Assembly: GCF_002911015.1 (NCBI RefSeq)
Contig: NZ_KZ626869.1
Location: 1-64,000, forward strand
Source: Streptomyces populi
GTDB lineage: Bacteria; Actinomycetota; Actinomycetes; Streptomycetales; Streptomycetaceae
Direction of reading: 5' to 3'
DNA: 64,000 bases
Shown here: one piece after another, positions 1-9,152 of the stretch
Layout of the letters: every line of letters starts with the position of its first letter
Position numbering within the stretch: position 1 is the first letter of the stretch
The notes under the pieces: model-generated
Told to the model about the DNA's origin: nothing
The model's database searches: none
The model's input: only the letters and a program-made list of their open reading frames with translations
Position numbers and translations under genes: made by a program

Positions 1-3000
1 GGCGACGCGCTGCTGCACCAGGCGCTGCTCGACGAGGCGCGTCGGCGTCCGGACGCGACGGCGGTGATCGACCGCCACGGGAGCGTCGACCACGCGACGC
101 TGACCGGCCGGGCCGCCGCCGTGGCCGCGGCGCTCGCCGCGCAGGGCCACAAGCCGCACCAGCGCGTCGCGGTGGTGCTGGAGAAGGGCTGGGAGCAGAT
201 CGCCGGGGCGCTCGGGGTGCTGCTGGCCGGTGGCACCTACGTCCCCGTCGAGGTGAATCAGCCCGACGCCAGGCGGGACAAGATCATCGAATCCGCCGGG
301 ATCGGTCTGGTGGTCACGCACAGCACGGTCGGCGGCGAACTGCCCGCGGGCGTCGGCCGCATCGACGTGGACCGGCTGCCCACGGCACCCGCCGAGTCGC
401 CCGAGGCGGTGCCGGTCGCCCCGGGCGACTCGGCGTACGTCATCTTCACCTCGGGCTCGACCGGTGAGCCGAAGGGGGTGGAGATCAGTCACCGTGCGGC
501 GGTGAACACCCTGGACGACGTCTGCCGAAGGTTCGGGATCGGCGGGCACGACGTCTCGCTGGGCCTGTCGAGCCTGGGATTCGACCTCTCGGTCTTCGAC
601 GTCTTCGGCGTCCTCGGCCGGGGCGGCACCCTGGTGCTCCCCGACCCCGAACGGCGCAGCGACCCCTCGCACTGGGCCGAGCTGATCACCGAACACGGCG
701 TGACCGTGCTGAACACGGTGCCGGCCCAGATGATGCTGCTGGAGGAGTACCTGCGCGGCGACGGCCGCGACTGCGGGAGCGTCCGGCTGGGCATGATGTC
801 GGGCGACTGGATACCCGTGACGCTCCCCGACGCCGTCCGCGCGCACCTTCCCCGGGTGGAGCTGTACAGCCTCGGCGGCGCCACCGAGGCGGCGATCTGG
901 TCGATCGTCCACCCGATCGGCGAGGTCGATCCCGCTGCCCCGAGCATCCCGTACGGCACTCCGCTGGAGAACCAGCGCTTCCACGTGCTCGACGCGTTCC
1001 TGCGGCCCAGCCCCGACCTCGTCGTGGGCGACCTGTACATCGCCGGCGCCGGACTCGCCGAGGGCTACCTCGGCGACCCGGAGAAGACCGCGGCGAGCTT
1101 CTTCGAACTGCCGGACGGCGAGCGGGTCTACCGCACCGGCGACCTCGCCCGCTATCTGCCCGACGGCACCCTGGAGTTCATCGGCCGCAACGACCGGCAG
1201 GTCAAGATCCGCGGCCACCGGATCGAACTCGCCGAGGTGGAGTCGGCCCTGGCCGCCGATCCGCAGCTCGACGCGGTGGCGGTGACCACGCAGGGCGAGC
1301 GCAACGACCGCAGGCTGGTCGCCTTCGTCTCGCCCTCGCCGGCCGACCCGGCCGATCACGTCGTGGACGCGACCTTGCGGCCCGAGGTGCTCGCGGCCGC
1401 CGACGAGATCCGCGAGGGGGTGGACGTCGCGAAGGTGGTGGAGTTCGCGGCCGTGCTCGACGACGCGGCGCTGCGCCGCATGGTGGACGTCCTGCGCCGG
1501 GAGGGCGTGTGGCCGGACGCCGGGACACGCCACAGCACCTCCGAGATCATGCGGCTGGCCTCGGTGGCGTCCAAGCACGAGCGGCTGGTGCGCCGCTGGC
1601 TGGCCGCCTGTGTGGAGAACGGCTACCTGGACAGGGCCGAGGACGGCACCTTCGGCTGCCTGCGCCTGGTCTCCCCCGAGGACGTCGAGGACGCCTGGGC
1701 CGAGGTCGACCGGCTGCTGCCGGAAGCCAACGACCGCCCCGAGCTGGTGAACTACTTCAAGCTCGCCGCCACCCACCTGCCGGAGCTGATGCGCGACGAG
1801 CGGGACCCGCTGCGGATGCTCTTCCCCGAGGGCGACCTGAGCATCCACGAGGCCGCCTACATGGAGGGCTTCCTCTCCCGTTACCTCAACCGGCTGGCCA
1901 CCGGCACCGTGCTGGGGGTGGCCAGGCGTAACGCCTCAGGCCGTCCGTTGCGGGTGCTGGAGGTCGGGGCGGGGGTCGGCGGAACCAGCGTCGACACCAT
2001 TCCGGCGCTGGACGGCGAGAACGTCCGCTACACCTTCAGCGACGTGTCGCAGTTCTTCCTGAACAAGGCCGGGGAGCGGTTCGCGGACCACCCCTGGGTC
2101 GACTACGCGCTCTTCGACTTCAACGAGCCGTTCCGCGAACAGGGCGTCAAGCCGAACTCGGTGGACGTGATCCTGTGCGGCAACGTCATGCACTACGCGA
2201 AGGACGCCCGCGCGGTCCTCCGCCGGATGCGCGAGGCGCTGGTGCCCGGCGGGTGGCTGGTCTTCATCGAGACGACCCGCGACAACTACCAGATCCTCAC
2301 CTCGATGGAGTTCCTCTTCGACGCCACCGCGGGGGACTTCCAGGACGTGCGCCACGGCAAGGACCAGACCTTCATCGGCCGCCACCAGTGGTACGACCTG
2401 CTGGCCGAGGCCGGGGCCGAGCTGGAACTGTGCGTCCCGGCCCCGGAGGACGAGCTGGCCCGCATCGGGATGCACGTCTTCGCGGCCCGCTTCAAGACCG
2501 ACCGCGAACCGGTCGACACCGGGGAACTCACCCGGCGGCTCGCCGAGCGGCTCCCGGCGGAGATGATCCCGTCGCGCTTCGAGGTGCTGGACGCGCTGCC
2601 GCTGACCGACAACGGCAAGGTCGACCGTGTCACCCTGACCGGGTGGGCCGGGCAGCACCGTACGGCGGGGACCGCGGCCGCCGGGGAGGAACCGCGCGAG
2701 GCCGGCGAACTGGAGACGAGCGTCGCCGAGGTGTACGCGGAGGTGCTGCGCGAGCCGGAGGTCCCGCTCGAGACCAACTTCTACGCCCTGGGCGGCGACT
2801 CGCTGCTCGCCGCCCAGCTCGTCACGGTGCTGCGCGAGCAGGTGCCGGCCGCGGCCGGGGTGTTCTTCGACGAGTTGCTGCGCGAACTGCTGGGCGGCGC
2901 GTCGGTGTGTGAGCTGTCCGCCTTCCTCCGGCAGCAGGGACAGGAGGCGCCCGAGGAGAGCGGGACCGGCGACGAGCTCGCGCTGACCGGAGCGGCGGAA

Positions 3001-3849
3001 GCCCTCGGCAACCCGGTGCACGTCCTCGTCGGCGACGGTCTGGGCGACGACGCGGAACGGCTCGCCGCGGGCCTCGGGGCGCTCGACCCGGTGGTGGTGG
3101 TGCCGCCGGTGCGGGTGGCCGAGGGGCAGAACCTGGAGGACGTGGCGCAGGAGATCGTGGCGAGGGTGCGGGCGTTGAGCCCGGGCCCGTTCCACCTGGT
3201 CGGCGCGCACAGCGGGGGCGTGCTGGCGCTCGCCGTCGCCCAGCAGCTGGTCGAGCTGGGCGCCCCGGTGTGCGGGCTGACCGTCCTGAGCAGCTACCCG
3301 CTGCCCGCCACGGTCCGCGACGACGTCCTCGAAGAAGCACTGCTGTGCCTGGACCGCGGACAGGATCCGGCCGCCCTGGGCTACCCGGACGCCACCGCGC
3401 TCGGGTCCGCGCTGGCCGTGCTCGCTCCCGCCGGCGACATTCCGCCGGGCGCGCTGGCCGCGCTGGCGGACCGGAGCGAGCCGAAGCTGCGGGCGGCGGG
3501 CGGGACGGCCGCCGCGCTCGGCACGCGCTCGCGCGAGGAGCGGCTGGCCGTGCTCGCCGGGGCGCTGGGCCTCGGCGCGGACGAGCTCGCCGAACGCCTC
3601 GCGGGGGGAAGGGCGCTGGCGGCATGCGTCACCGCCCACGACCCCGGCGTCTACACCGGGGAGACCCGGCTGCTGGTGCACGCCGAGGAGTCCCCGGTCT
3701 GGCCCGCCATGGCCACCGACATGACCGCGCTGTGGGAGTCGGTCTGCGTGGGCGGTCTCCGGCAGCGGACCGTGCCGGGCGACCACTTCACCTGTCGTGG
3801 GCTGGTCACCCCCGGAGTGATCGGCCTGGCCGAGGAGGAGAACGCGTGA
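1..3849 (+). CDS. NRPS, 3' part: A domain with inserted methyltransferase, PCP, TE (5' end outside window)
   Basis: The frame is open from base 1, so the N-terminal part (expected Cy/condensation domain) lies outside. In-window residues: A domain from residue 1, with FTSGSTGEPKG near 148-159. The hand-read specificity code is D-L-F-N-M-S-L-I-W-K, close to the cysteine code of pyochelin and yersiniabactin synthetases, and GGATEAAIWS is typical of that group. A SAM methyltransferase (VLEVGAGVGGTS near 652) is inserted between A8 and A9, as in PchF. Then come NGKVDR (near 871), a PCP with GGDSLL (Ser near 934), and a TE with AHSGG (Ser near 1071) and a late His in GDHF (near 1262). Known role of such modules: activate Cys, N-methylate the reduced ring, and release the product. 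The stop overlaps the next gene (GTGA), so the operon is coupled. Product identity is inferred. Confidence 0.93.
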   Translation, partial: GDALLHQALLDEARRRPDATAVIDRHGSVDHATLTGRAAAVAAALAAQGHKPHQRVAVVLEKGWEQIAGALGVLLAGGTYVPVEVNQPDARRDKIIESAGIGLVVTHSTVGGELPAGVGRIDVDRLPTAPAESPEAVPVAPGDSAYVIFTSGSTGEPKGVEISHRAAVNTLDDVCRRFGIGGHDVSLGLSSLGFDLSVFDVFGVLGRGGTLVLPDPERRSDPSHWAELITEHGVTVLNTVPAQMMLLEEYLRGDGRDCGSVRLGMMSGDWIPVTLPDAVRAHLPRVELYSLGGATEAAIWSIVHPIGEVDPAAPSIPYGTPLENQRFHVLDAFLRPSPDLVVGDLYIAGAGLAEGYLGDPEKTAASFFELPDGERVYRTGDLARYLPDGTLEFIGRNDRQVKIRGHRIELAEVESALAADPQLDAVAVTTQGERNDRRLVAFVSPSPADPADHVVDATLRPEVLAAADEIREGVDVAKVVEFAAVLDDAALRRMVDVLRREGVWPDAGTRHSTSEIMRLASVASKHERLVRRWLAACVENGYLDRAEDGTFGCLRLVSPEDVEDAWAEVDRLLPEANDRPELVNYFKLAATHLPELMRDERDPLRMLFPEGDLSIHEAAYMEGFLSRYLNRLATGTVLGVARRNASGRPLRVLEVGAGVGGTSVDTIPALDGENVRYTFSDVSQFFLNKAGERFADHPWVDYALFDFNEPFREQGVKPNSVDVILCGNVMHYAKDARAVLRRMREALVPGGWLVFIETTRDNYQILTSMEFLFDATAGDFQDVRHGKDQTFIGRHQWYDLLAEAGAELELCVPAPEDELARIGMHVFAARFKTDREPVDTGELTRRLAERLPAEMIPSRFEVLDALPLTDNGKVDRVTLTGWAGQHRTAGTAAAGEEPREAGELETSVAEVYAEVLREPEVPLETNFYALGGDSLLAAQLVTVLREQVPAAAGVFFDELLRELLGGASVCELSAFLRQQGQEAPEESGTGDELALTGAAEALGNPVHVLVGDGLGDDAERLAAGLGALDPVVVVPPVRVAEGQNLEDVAQEIVARVRALSPGPFHLVGAHSGGVLALAVAQQLVELGAPVCGLTVLSSYPLPATVRDDVLEEALLCLDRGQDPAALGYPDATALGSALAVLAPAGDIPPGALAALADRSEPKLRAAGGTAAALGTRSREERLAVLAGALGLGADELAERLAGGRALAACVTAHDPGVYTGETRLLVHAEESPVWPAMATDMTALWESVCVGGLRQRTVPGDHFTCRGLVTPGVIGLAEEENA

Positions 3850-4985
3850 GCCTGCACAGCAGCCCGTCGGTCGCGGTCGTCGGCGCCTACGGCGCCGTCG
3901 GCGCGGCCGCCGTACGGGCGATCTCCGACCGCCTTCCCGACGCCGTCGTGCGGCTCGGCGGGCGCGACCGGACCCAGGCCGGGGCTCTGCTGGCCAAGTC
4001 CGGCCTGCGCGGTGACGCGGTCGAGGTGGACCTGCACGACGGCCGGTCGCTGGCGGAGTTCTGCCGCGGCGCGCGCGTCGTCCTCAACTGCGCGGGCCCG
4101 TCCTACCGGGTCCTCGACCGGGTGGCCTGGGCCGCGGCCGCGGCCGGCGCCGACTACGTCGACCCGGGCGGTGACGAACCGCTCCTGGAGGCACTGACCC
4201 GGCCGGGCACCTTCACCGGAACGGCCGTGATCACCGCGGGCATGCAGCCGGGACTGACCGGGCTGCTCCCCCGTCACCTGTGCTCCACCATGAGCGACCC
4301 GCAGCGGCTCACCGCCTACGTCGGCACCATGGACCGGCTCACCCCGGCCGGTGCCGCCGACTACCTGCTCTCCATGGGCGGCGCCTACGGGGAGGCTCGC
4401 GGTGCGATCAGGGGCGGCATCCGCGTGGAGCGCGAGCTGGAGCCGCGCACCGGTGTCGCCCTGCCGTACGCGAACAACCGGGTGGACGTCTACCCCTACC
4501 TCAGTTTCGAGTCCGCGCGGCTCCCCGAGGTCACCGGGCTCACGGAGATCGACTGGTACAACGTCTTCGACGGCGGCGCGCACATGATGAACTGCCTCAG
4601 CCGGCTCCAAGGGGCGATGCGCGGTGAGTCCGGGCTCGCCGAGGCGGCCGAGGAGCTCACCCGTGCCGCAGCGCTCGATCTGTTCGGCAGGGACCCGTTC
4701 CAGCTGATGCTCTTCGAGGTCACCGGCACCGACGCCGGATCTCCCGCCACTCGCGGTCTGGCTCTGCGCGCCGGTGACACGTACGCGCTGACCGGCCTCG
4801 CCAGTGCGCTGGCCGTGCTGGCGGTACTCGACGGCGGGGTCCCCCCGGGGGTGCACTTCGGCTCGGACGTGCTCGACGCCGGGACGGTGCTCGCCGCCCT
4901 GCGGGCCGAGCCCGCGGTCGGGCTGCTCGACGTCGTCGACCGGCCGATCCTCGCGGCCCGTGCCATGGAGGAGGGCGAGCTGTGA
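3846..4985 (+). CDS. Saccharopine dehydrogenase-like NAD(P)-binding reductase
   Basis: 379 aa. The GTG start overlaps the NRPS stop (GTGA). The N-terminus has a Rossmann signature (VAVVGAYGAVGAAAVRAI, residues ~8-25), then VVLNCAGPSYRVLD and ADYVDPGGDEP, typical of the saccharopine dehydrogenase / trans-acting reductase superfamily. Its place between the Cys-NRPS and the thiazolinyl imide reductase implies action on the enzyme-bound or released thiazoline peptide, probably a C=N or C=O reduction. Some enantio-pyochelin pathways use a reductase unrelated to PchG, and this could be a counterpart, but that is recollection plus inference. A lysine-catabolic saccharopine dehydrogenase is unlikely in this operon. 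Confidence 0.85.
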   Translation: MSLHSSPSVAVVGAYGAVGAAAVRAISDRLPDAVVRLGGRDRTQAGALLAKSGLRGDAVEVDLHDGRSLAEFCRGARVVLNCAGPSYRVLDRVAWAAAAAGADYVDPGGDEPLLEALTRPGTFTGTAVITAGMQPGLTGLLPRHLCSTMSDPQRLTAYVGTMDRLTPAGAADYLLSMGGAYGEARGAIRGGIRVERELEPRTGVALPYANNRVDVYPYLSFESARLPEVTGLTEIDWYNVFDGGAHMMNCLSRLQGAMRGESGLAEAAEELTRAAALDLFGRDPFQLMLFEVTGTDAGSPATRGLALRAGDTYALTGLASALAVLAVLDGGVPPGVHFGSDVLDAGTVLAALRAEPAVGLLDVVDRPILAARAMEEGEL

Positions 4986-6058
4986 CCCGCCCACGCGTCC
5001 TGGTGGCCGGTACCGGCTTCGGCCGCGTCTATCTGGCGGCCTTCGAGCGGGCGGACTTCGACTTCGAGCTGGCCGGGATCCTCGCGTCCGGGAGCACCCG
5101 CAGCCGCGCCTGCGCCGAGCACTACGGCGTACCGCTGTGGTCCACGGTCGACGAGGTGCCCGACGACGTCGACCTGGCCTGTGTGGTCGTCGGCGGGGCG
5201 ATGAACGGCGGCCCCGGTCCGGCGCTCTCCCAGGCATTGATGCGCCGCGGCGTGCACGTGCTGCAGGAGCACCCGCTGCACCCCGACGAGCTGGTGGCGT
5301 GCCTGCGCTGCGCCACCGAGTCCGGTGTGGTGTTCCGGCTGAACACCCACTACCCCCACGTGGAGCCGGTGCGCCGTTTCATCGGGGTCGCCCGCGACCT
5401 GGTGGCCCGGCAGCAGCCGCTCTTCCTCGATGTGACCTGCGCCTTCCAGGTGCTCTACACGGTCTTCGACATCCTGGGCCAGGCACTGGGGTCGATCCGC
5501 CCGCACGGCGTCGACGGGGCGCTCGCGGGGGCGGAGGGGGCGCCGTACCGGAGCCTCACCGGCCGCTTCGCCGGCGTCCCGATGTCCTTCCGGCTTCAGA
5601 ACGAGCTGGTGCCCTCCGACCCGGACAACCACAGCCACCTGTTCCACCGCATCACCCTGGGCACGGACGGGGGGCACCTCACCCTGGTCGACACGCACGG
5701 CCCGGTGGCGTGGAGCATGCGCCCGCACATGCCGGGTGACATGAAGGAGCTGGTGCGCCTCGGCGACTGTGCCGCCCCGCACCTGGAGGTGCCGGGCGTG
5801 CAGCACCTGGGGCCGGCGGAGGGCGCCTCGTACACCGAGGTGCTGCGCGAACTGTGGCCGCGGGCCACGGCCCGGGCCATCGGCGCGACCTGGGACGACG
5901 TCCTGGCGGGCGCCGACAGCCGGGGGCACGTGCAGTACCACGTCGCCCTGGCGAAGCTGGCGATGCGCGTGAGCGAGGCGTGCGGGCCGGTGCGGCTGCA
6001 CCACCCGAAGGCACCGGAGCTCCTCTCCGCCGCGGACCTGCTGGAGGCCGAAGCATGA
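4982..6058 (+). CDS. Thiazolinyl imide reductase (PchG/Irp3/YbtU family)
   Basis: 358 aa; GTG start in a GTGA overlap with the upstream gene. The N-terminus (VLVAGTGFGRVYLAAFERA) is a Gfo/Idh/MocA-type dinucleotide fold. LAGILASGSTRSRACAEHYG, ACVVVGG and HVLQEHPLHPDELVACLR match the conserved blocks of PchG and Irp3. These enzymes use NADPH to reduce a carrier-bound thiazoline to thiazolidine during pyochelin and yersiniabactin synthesis. With the Cys-specific, methyltransferase-containing NRPS upstream, this is the strongest single indicator of an N-methylthiazolidine product. Full family length and no obvious defect. Confidence 0.92.
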   Translation: MTRPRVLVAGTGFGRVYLAAFERADFDFELAGILASGSTRSRACAEHYGVPLWSTVDEVPDDVDLACVVVGGAMNGGPGPALSQALMRRGVHVLQEHPLHPDELVACLRCATESGVVFRLNTHYPHVEPVRRFIGVARDLVARQQPLFLDVTCAFQVLYTVFDILGQALGSIRPHGVDGALAGAEGAPYRSLTGRFAGVPMSFRLQNELVPSDPDNHSHLFHRITLGTDGGHLTLVDTHGPVAWSMRPHMPGDMKELVRLGDCAAPHLEVPGVQHLGPAEGASYTEVLRELWPRATARAIGATWDDVLAGADSRGHVQYHVALAKLAMRVSEACGPVRLHHPKAPELLSAADLLEAEA

Positions 6059-6846
6059 GCACAGACGTCCCGAACCCGTGGCTGCGCGGCTACTTCCCCC
6101 GGCCGGGGGCCGGGCGGCGCGTCGTGTTCTTCCCGCACGGCGGCGGGTCCGCGAGCTTCTACCGCCCGCTGGTGCGCGACCTGCCCGACGGCGTCGAGGG
6201 CATGGTGGTGCAGTACCCCGGCCGGGAGGACCGCGTCGACGACCCCTGCTGCACCGACATGCCCGGCCTCGTGGAACCACTGGCCAAGGCGCTGACCCAG
6301 CTGGACGACAAGCCCGTGTGGTTCTTCGGGCACAGCATGGGCGCCTCCGTCGCCCACGAGGCCGCCCGGCTCCTCCGCAAGGCGGGCGAGACGCTCCCGG
6401 AGCGGCTGGTCGTCTCCGGGCGGCCCGGCCCGGCCCGGCAGCGGCCGGACGACAAACACCTGGACGACGAGCGGCTGTGGGCCGACGTGTGCCGGCTCGG
6501 CGGCACCGACCGACGGTTGCTCCAGCTGCCGGGCGTGCGCGAGATGGTGCTGCCGGTGCTCCGGGCGGACTACCGACTGGTGGGCACCTACCGTCCGGAA
6601 CCCGGCCGTGACCTCCCGGTACCGGTGAGCGTCTGTTACGGCACCGAGGACCCGGAGGTCGACGCGGCCGGCGCGGCCGCCTGGGCGGAGGTCACCTCGG
6701 CGCCCACCGAACTGACCGGCTTCCCCGGCGGCCACTTCTACCTGCGCGGGACCTCCCAGGCCGAGTTGACGCACTGGCTGGCCCGACGGCTGCACGGCCG
6801 CCCCCAGCACGTCCACGCCGACCCCGAGGGAAGGAACCGAGGATGA
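6055..6846 (+). CDS. Type II thioesterase (PchC/GrsT-like)
   Basis: 263 aa; ATG start overlaps the reductase stop (ATGA). Alpha/beta-hydrolase with FFPHGGGSASFYRPL, VQYPGRED, the nucleophile elbow GHSMGAS (near residue 96) and a C-terminal GGHFYL carrying the catalytic His. Stand-alone thioesterases of this family clear mis-primed or stalled acyl groups from carrier domains, and PchC has this role in pyochelin synthesis. It is coupled to the genes on both sides. A second type II thioesterase lies at 26679-27497, which supports two assembly lines in the window. Confidence 0.92.
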   Translation: MSTDVPNPWLRGYFPRPGAGRRVVFFPHGGGSASFYRPLVRDLPDGVEGMVVQYPGREDRVDDPCCTDMPGLVEPLAKALTQLDDKPVWFFGHSMGASVAHEAARLLRKAGETLPERLVVSGRPGPARQRPDDKHLDDERLWADVCRLGGTDRRLLQLPGVREMVLPVLRADYRLVGTYRPEPGRDLPVPVSVCYGTEDPEVDAAGAAAWAEVTSAPTELTGFPGGHFYLRGTSQAELTHWLARRLHGRPQHVHADPEGRNRG

Positions 6847-7481
6847 TCGTGCGACCCGTCGTGGAGAAGTACGCCGAAGAGGCGTCCTCCCCCGCGCCCT
6901 CCCGGCTGGCCGCCCTGGTCGCCGACACGGAGGCCGGGACCGACCTGCCGGCCATGATGGTGGGGAGTCTGGAGGGAGAGTTCCTGGCCTCTCTGGTCTT
7001 CGCCCTCCGGCCCCGCCGCATCCTGGAGATCGGCACCTTCACCGGTTACTCCGCGCTCTGCATGGCCGAGGCGATGCCCGCGGACGCCGAGCTCCACACC
7101 TGCGAACTGAACCCGCTGCACGCCTCGATCGCGCGGAAGCACTTCGGGGCCTCGCCCTGGGCCGACCGCATCCACCTCTGGGAGGGGCCGGCCCTGACGT
7201 CGGTGGAGGGCCTTCCCGGCCCCTTCGACCTGATCTTCGTCGACGCCGACAAGCCCGGCTACGTCGACTACTACGAGGCGGTGCTGCCGAAGCTCTCCCC
7301 GCACGGGCTGATCCTGGCCGACAACGTCCTCCAGTTCGGCGGCGTCGCCAACGAGCGGGACCAGCAGCCCGACACCGTCGCCATGCGCGCGTTCAACGCC
7401 CACGTCGCCGCCGACCCCCGGGTGCGGCAGAGCGTGCTCACCGTGCGCGAGGGCGTCAGCGTCATCCGGTGGGCCCACTGA
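6843..7481 (+). CDS. SAM-dependent O-methyltransferase (class I, caffeoyl-CoA OMT-like)
   Basis: 212 aa; the ATG overlaps the thioesterase stop (ATGA) and this is the last gene of the left operon. SAM-binding ILEIGTFTGYSAL (near residue 61-73), acidic CELN, and the metal/catholate region FVDADKPGYVDYYE with a following ADNVL are the hallmarks of divalent-metal-dependent catechol-type O-methyltransferases. A likely substrate is a hydroxylated aryl group in the product, such as a catechol made by a P450 or flavin enzyme, or a precursor acid. The true acceptor is not visible from sequence. Followed by a strong hairpin at 7498-7536. Confidence 0.88.
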   Translation: MIVRPVVEKYAEEASSPAPSRLAALVADTEAGTDLPAMMVGSLEGEFLASLVFALRPRRILEIGTFTGYSALCMAEAMPADAELHTCELNPLHASIARKHFGASPWADRIHLWEGPALTSVEGLPGPFDLIFVDADKPGYVDYYEAVLPKLSPHGLILADNVLQFGGVANERDQQPDTVAMRAFNAHVAADPRVRQSVLTVREGVSVIRWAH

Positions 7482-7497
7482 GCGGACCCGCGCACGC

Positions 7498-7536
7498 GAC
7501 GGCGCCCGGACCTGGTCGAGGGGTCCGGGCGCCGTC
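7498..7536 (+). terminator. Hairpin terminator after the NRPS-OMT operon
   Basis: Perfect 15-bp arms (7498-7512 and 7522-7536) with a 9-nt loop, 16 bases after the O-methyltransferase stop. There is no T-run, as is common in Streptomyces. It sits between converging operons. Confidence 0.8.
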
Positions 7537-7572
7537 GTGCGGAGCGCTGTCGCTCCCGCGGCCGCGCGGGGG

Positions 7573-7607
7573 GGGGTGCCCGTCCGCGTCCTGCGGACGG
7601 GCACCCC
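7573..7607 (-). terminator. Hairpin terminator for the FAD oxidase gene
   Basis: Perfect 15-bp arms (7573-7587 and 7593-7607) with a 5-nt loop. It lies immediately downstream of the minus-strand FAD oxidase stop at 7612 and back to back with the opposing hairpin at 7498-7536. Confidence 0.78.
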
Positions 7608-7611
7608 GTCC

Positions 7612-8991
7612 TCAGGACGCGGGCTTGATGTTGTTGTTGGTGTGGAAGAAGTTCTCGGGGTCGTAGACGGCCTTGATCCGGGTCAGCCGCTCGTAGTTGG
7701 AGCCGTAGGCGTCCTCGATGCGCTCGGCCGAGTCCGCTCCCAGGTGGTTGGCGTAGACCGCGCCGGTGGTGTACGGCAGGAGTTCGGAGTACACCTTCTC
7801 GGTCCACTCGACGGCCTCCTCGTCCTTGGCCGGATCGGTCCAGGAGGTGAGGATGCTGGTCAGATAGCCCTCGCGGTGCAGGAAGGGGGTCTCGGACGCC
7901 GGTACGTTCGACATGACACCGCCCATCAGGCCACCGCCGACCAGGCTTCGTTCGGACGGAGCGTTGACGAACCCGTCGGCGAGGATCTGCAGCGGCTCGT
8001 CGCGCAGTTCGGGCAGCAGGAACGAGCGCGGATAGTACCGGTGCCCGGCGACGGTGTTCTCGTCGAGCATCCGCTGCACGGCCACGTACGGCATCAGGCC
8101 GCAGTGGTCCAGGAGCGCGCCGGTGCCCAGCCCGCGCATCTGGCCGATCAGGTCCTCGGTGGTGTCGTCGGGGGCCGCGTGCACGAAGCCCAGGCCGATC
8201 GCCGGGGCGCCGCCCGGGGCGGTGAGAAAGGCGAAGGAGGTGGTCAGCTCGTCGGGGGCGGTCCGGTTGAACTCGTCGAGCCGCCGGGCCACGTCCACCG
8301 TCTGGTCGATGGGGAAGGCGAGCAGCCCCGCCATGCAGTCGCCCTGCGGGTGCAGGTCGAACTCGAAGCGGGTGGCCACGCCGAAGTTGCCGCCGCCGCC
8401 CCTGATCGCCCAGAACAGGTCGGGGTGGTCCTGCGCGGTCGTGGTCACCAGCTCTCCGCTCGCGAGCACGATGTCGGCGGAGAGCAGGTTGTCCACGAGC
8501 AGGCCCCGGTAACGGGCGAGCCAGCCGAGGCCGCCGCCCAGAGTGAGGCCGCCGATGCCGATGTACGACTCCTGGGAACCGGTGACGGCCAGGCCGAAGC
8601 TGGTGGTCTCGGCGTCGACGTCGCCCTGTTCGAGTCCGGGCTGGACGACCAGACGGCGCCTGGCGGGGTCGACCCGGATGCCGCGCAGCCGGGAGGTGTC
8701 CAGCAGCAGTCCGCCCTCGACCGTGCCGGTGCCGGCGAAGCAGTGGCCGCCGCCCTTGACGGCCAGCTCGATGTCGTTCTCGCGCGCGAAGTTGACGACC
8801 TTGACGACGTCGGAGGCGCCGTCCACCTGGACGATCGCCCCGGGGCTCTTCTGGAAGTAGCCGTTCCAGATCTGCTTGCGCTCGTCGTAGTCGGCGTCCT
8901 GCTCGGTGATGGTCCGGCCTCTGATGGCCTCACCCAGCTCCGCGAGCCTGGATTCCGGGATGGCCGTACCGGTCGCGGTGACGAGTCCCAC
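7612..8991 (-). CDS. FAD-linked oxidoreductase (berberine bridge enzyme / oxygen oxidoreductase family)
   Basis: 459 aa. The GTG start at 8991 is fixed by GAGGAGG six bases upstream. FAD-binding PCMH-type fold: VKGGGHCFAG (His is the expected 8-alpha FAD attachment site, near residue 77), IGIGGLTLGGGLGWLAR, DLFWAIRGGGGNFG and the C-terminal NFFHTNNNI. In bicovalent members a Cys precedes the VG-GG block. None is seen there, so flavinylation is probably monocovalent. Such enzymes carry out two-electron oxidations in natural-product pathways, such as alcohol or amine oxidation and ring closure. It could oxidise a thiazoline to thiazole or act on the aryl part, but nothing in the sequence decides this. 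Confidence 0.9.
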   Translation of the reverse strand: MGLVTATGTAIPESRLAELGEAIRGRTITEQDADYDERKQIWNGYFQKSPGAIVQVDGASDVVKVVNFARENDIELAVKGGGHCFAGTGTVEGGLLLDTSRLRGIRVDPARRRLVVQPGLEQGDVDAETTSFGLAVTGSQESYIGIGGLTLGGGLGWLARYRGLLVDNLLSADIVLASGELVTTTAQDHPDLFWAIRGGGGNFGVATRFEFDLHPQGDCMAGLLAFPIDQTVDVARRLDEFNRTAPDELTTSFAFLTAPGGAPAIGLGFVHAAPDDTTEDLIGQMRGLGTGALLDHCGLMPYVAVQRMLDENTVAGHRYYPRSFLLPELRDEPLQILADGFVNAPSERSLVGGGLMGGVMSNVPASETPFLHREGYLTSILTSWTDPAKDEEAVEWTEKVYSELLPYTTGAVYANHLGADSAERIEDAYGSNYERLTRIKAVYDPENFFHTNNNIKPAS

Positions 8992-9139
8992 GTCGGTCCT
9001 CCTCTGGGGTTGGCGGGTTCGGCCGACCCACGCTCGCGCAAGGAGGCCGATGACGAGGAGAACGTACGGCTGCCGACGGGCCCGCGAGAGACGGGTGAAA
9101 GAGGACGGAAAGGCCCCCCGGACCGCGCGGCGCGCTGGT

Positions 9140-9145
9140 TACGCT
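9140..9145 (+). promoter_or_regulatory. Candidate -10 box of a leaderless promoter
   Basis: TACGCT fits the Streptomyces -10 pattern TANNNT and lies seven bases before the ATG at 9153, with no ribosome-binding site between. Transcription would begin at or next to the start codon, giving a leaderless mRNA, which is common in this genus. No convincing -35 box was found. Confidence 0.4.
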
Positions 9146-9152
9146 GGCGCAC

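Noticed and set aside
1936..3786. Long minus-strand open frame (616 codons) opposite the first NRPS
   Set aside because: The plus-strand frame has clear PCP, TE and methyltransferase motifs. The antisense frame is His/Arg/Gly-rich with no domain, the usual effect of GC-biased codons.
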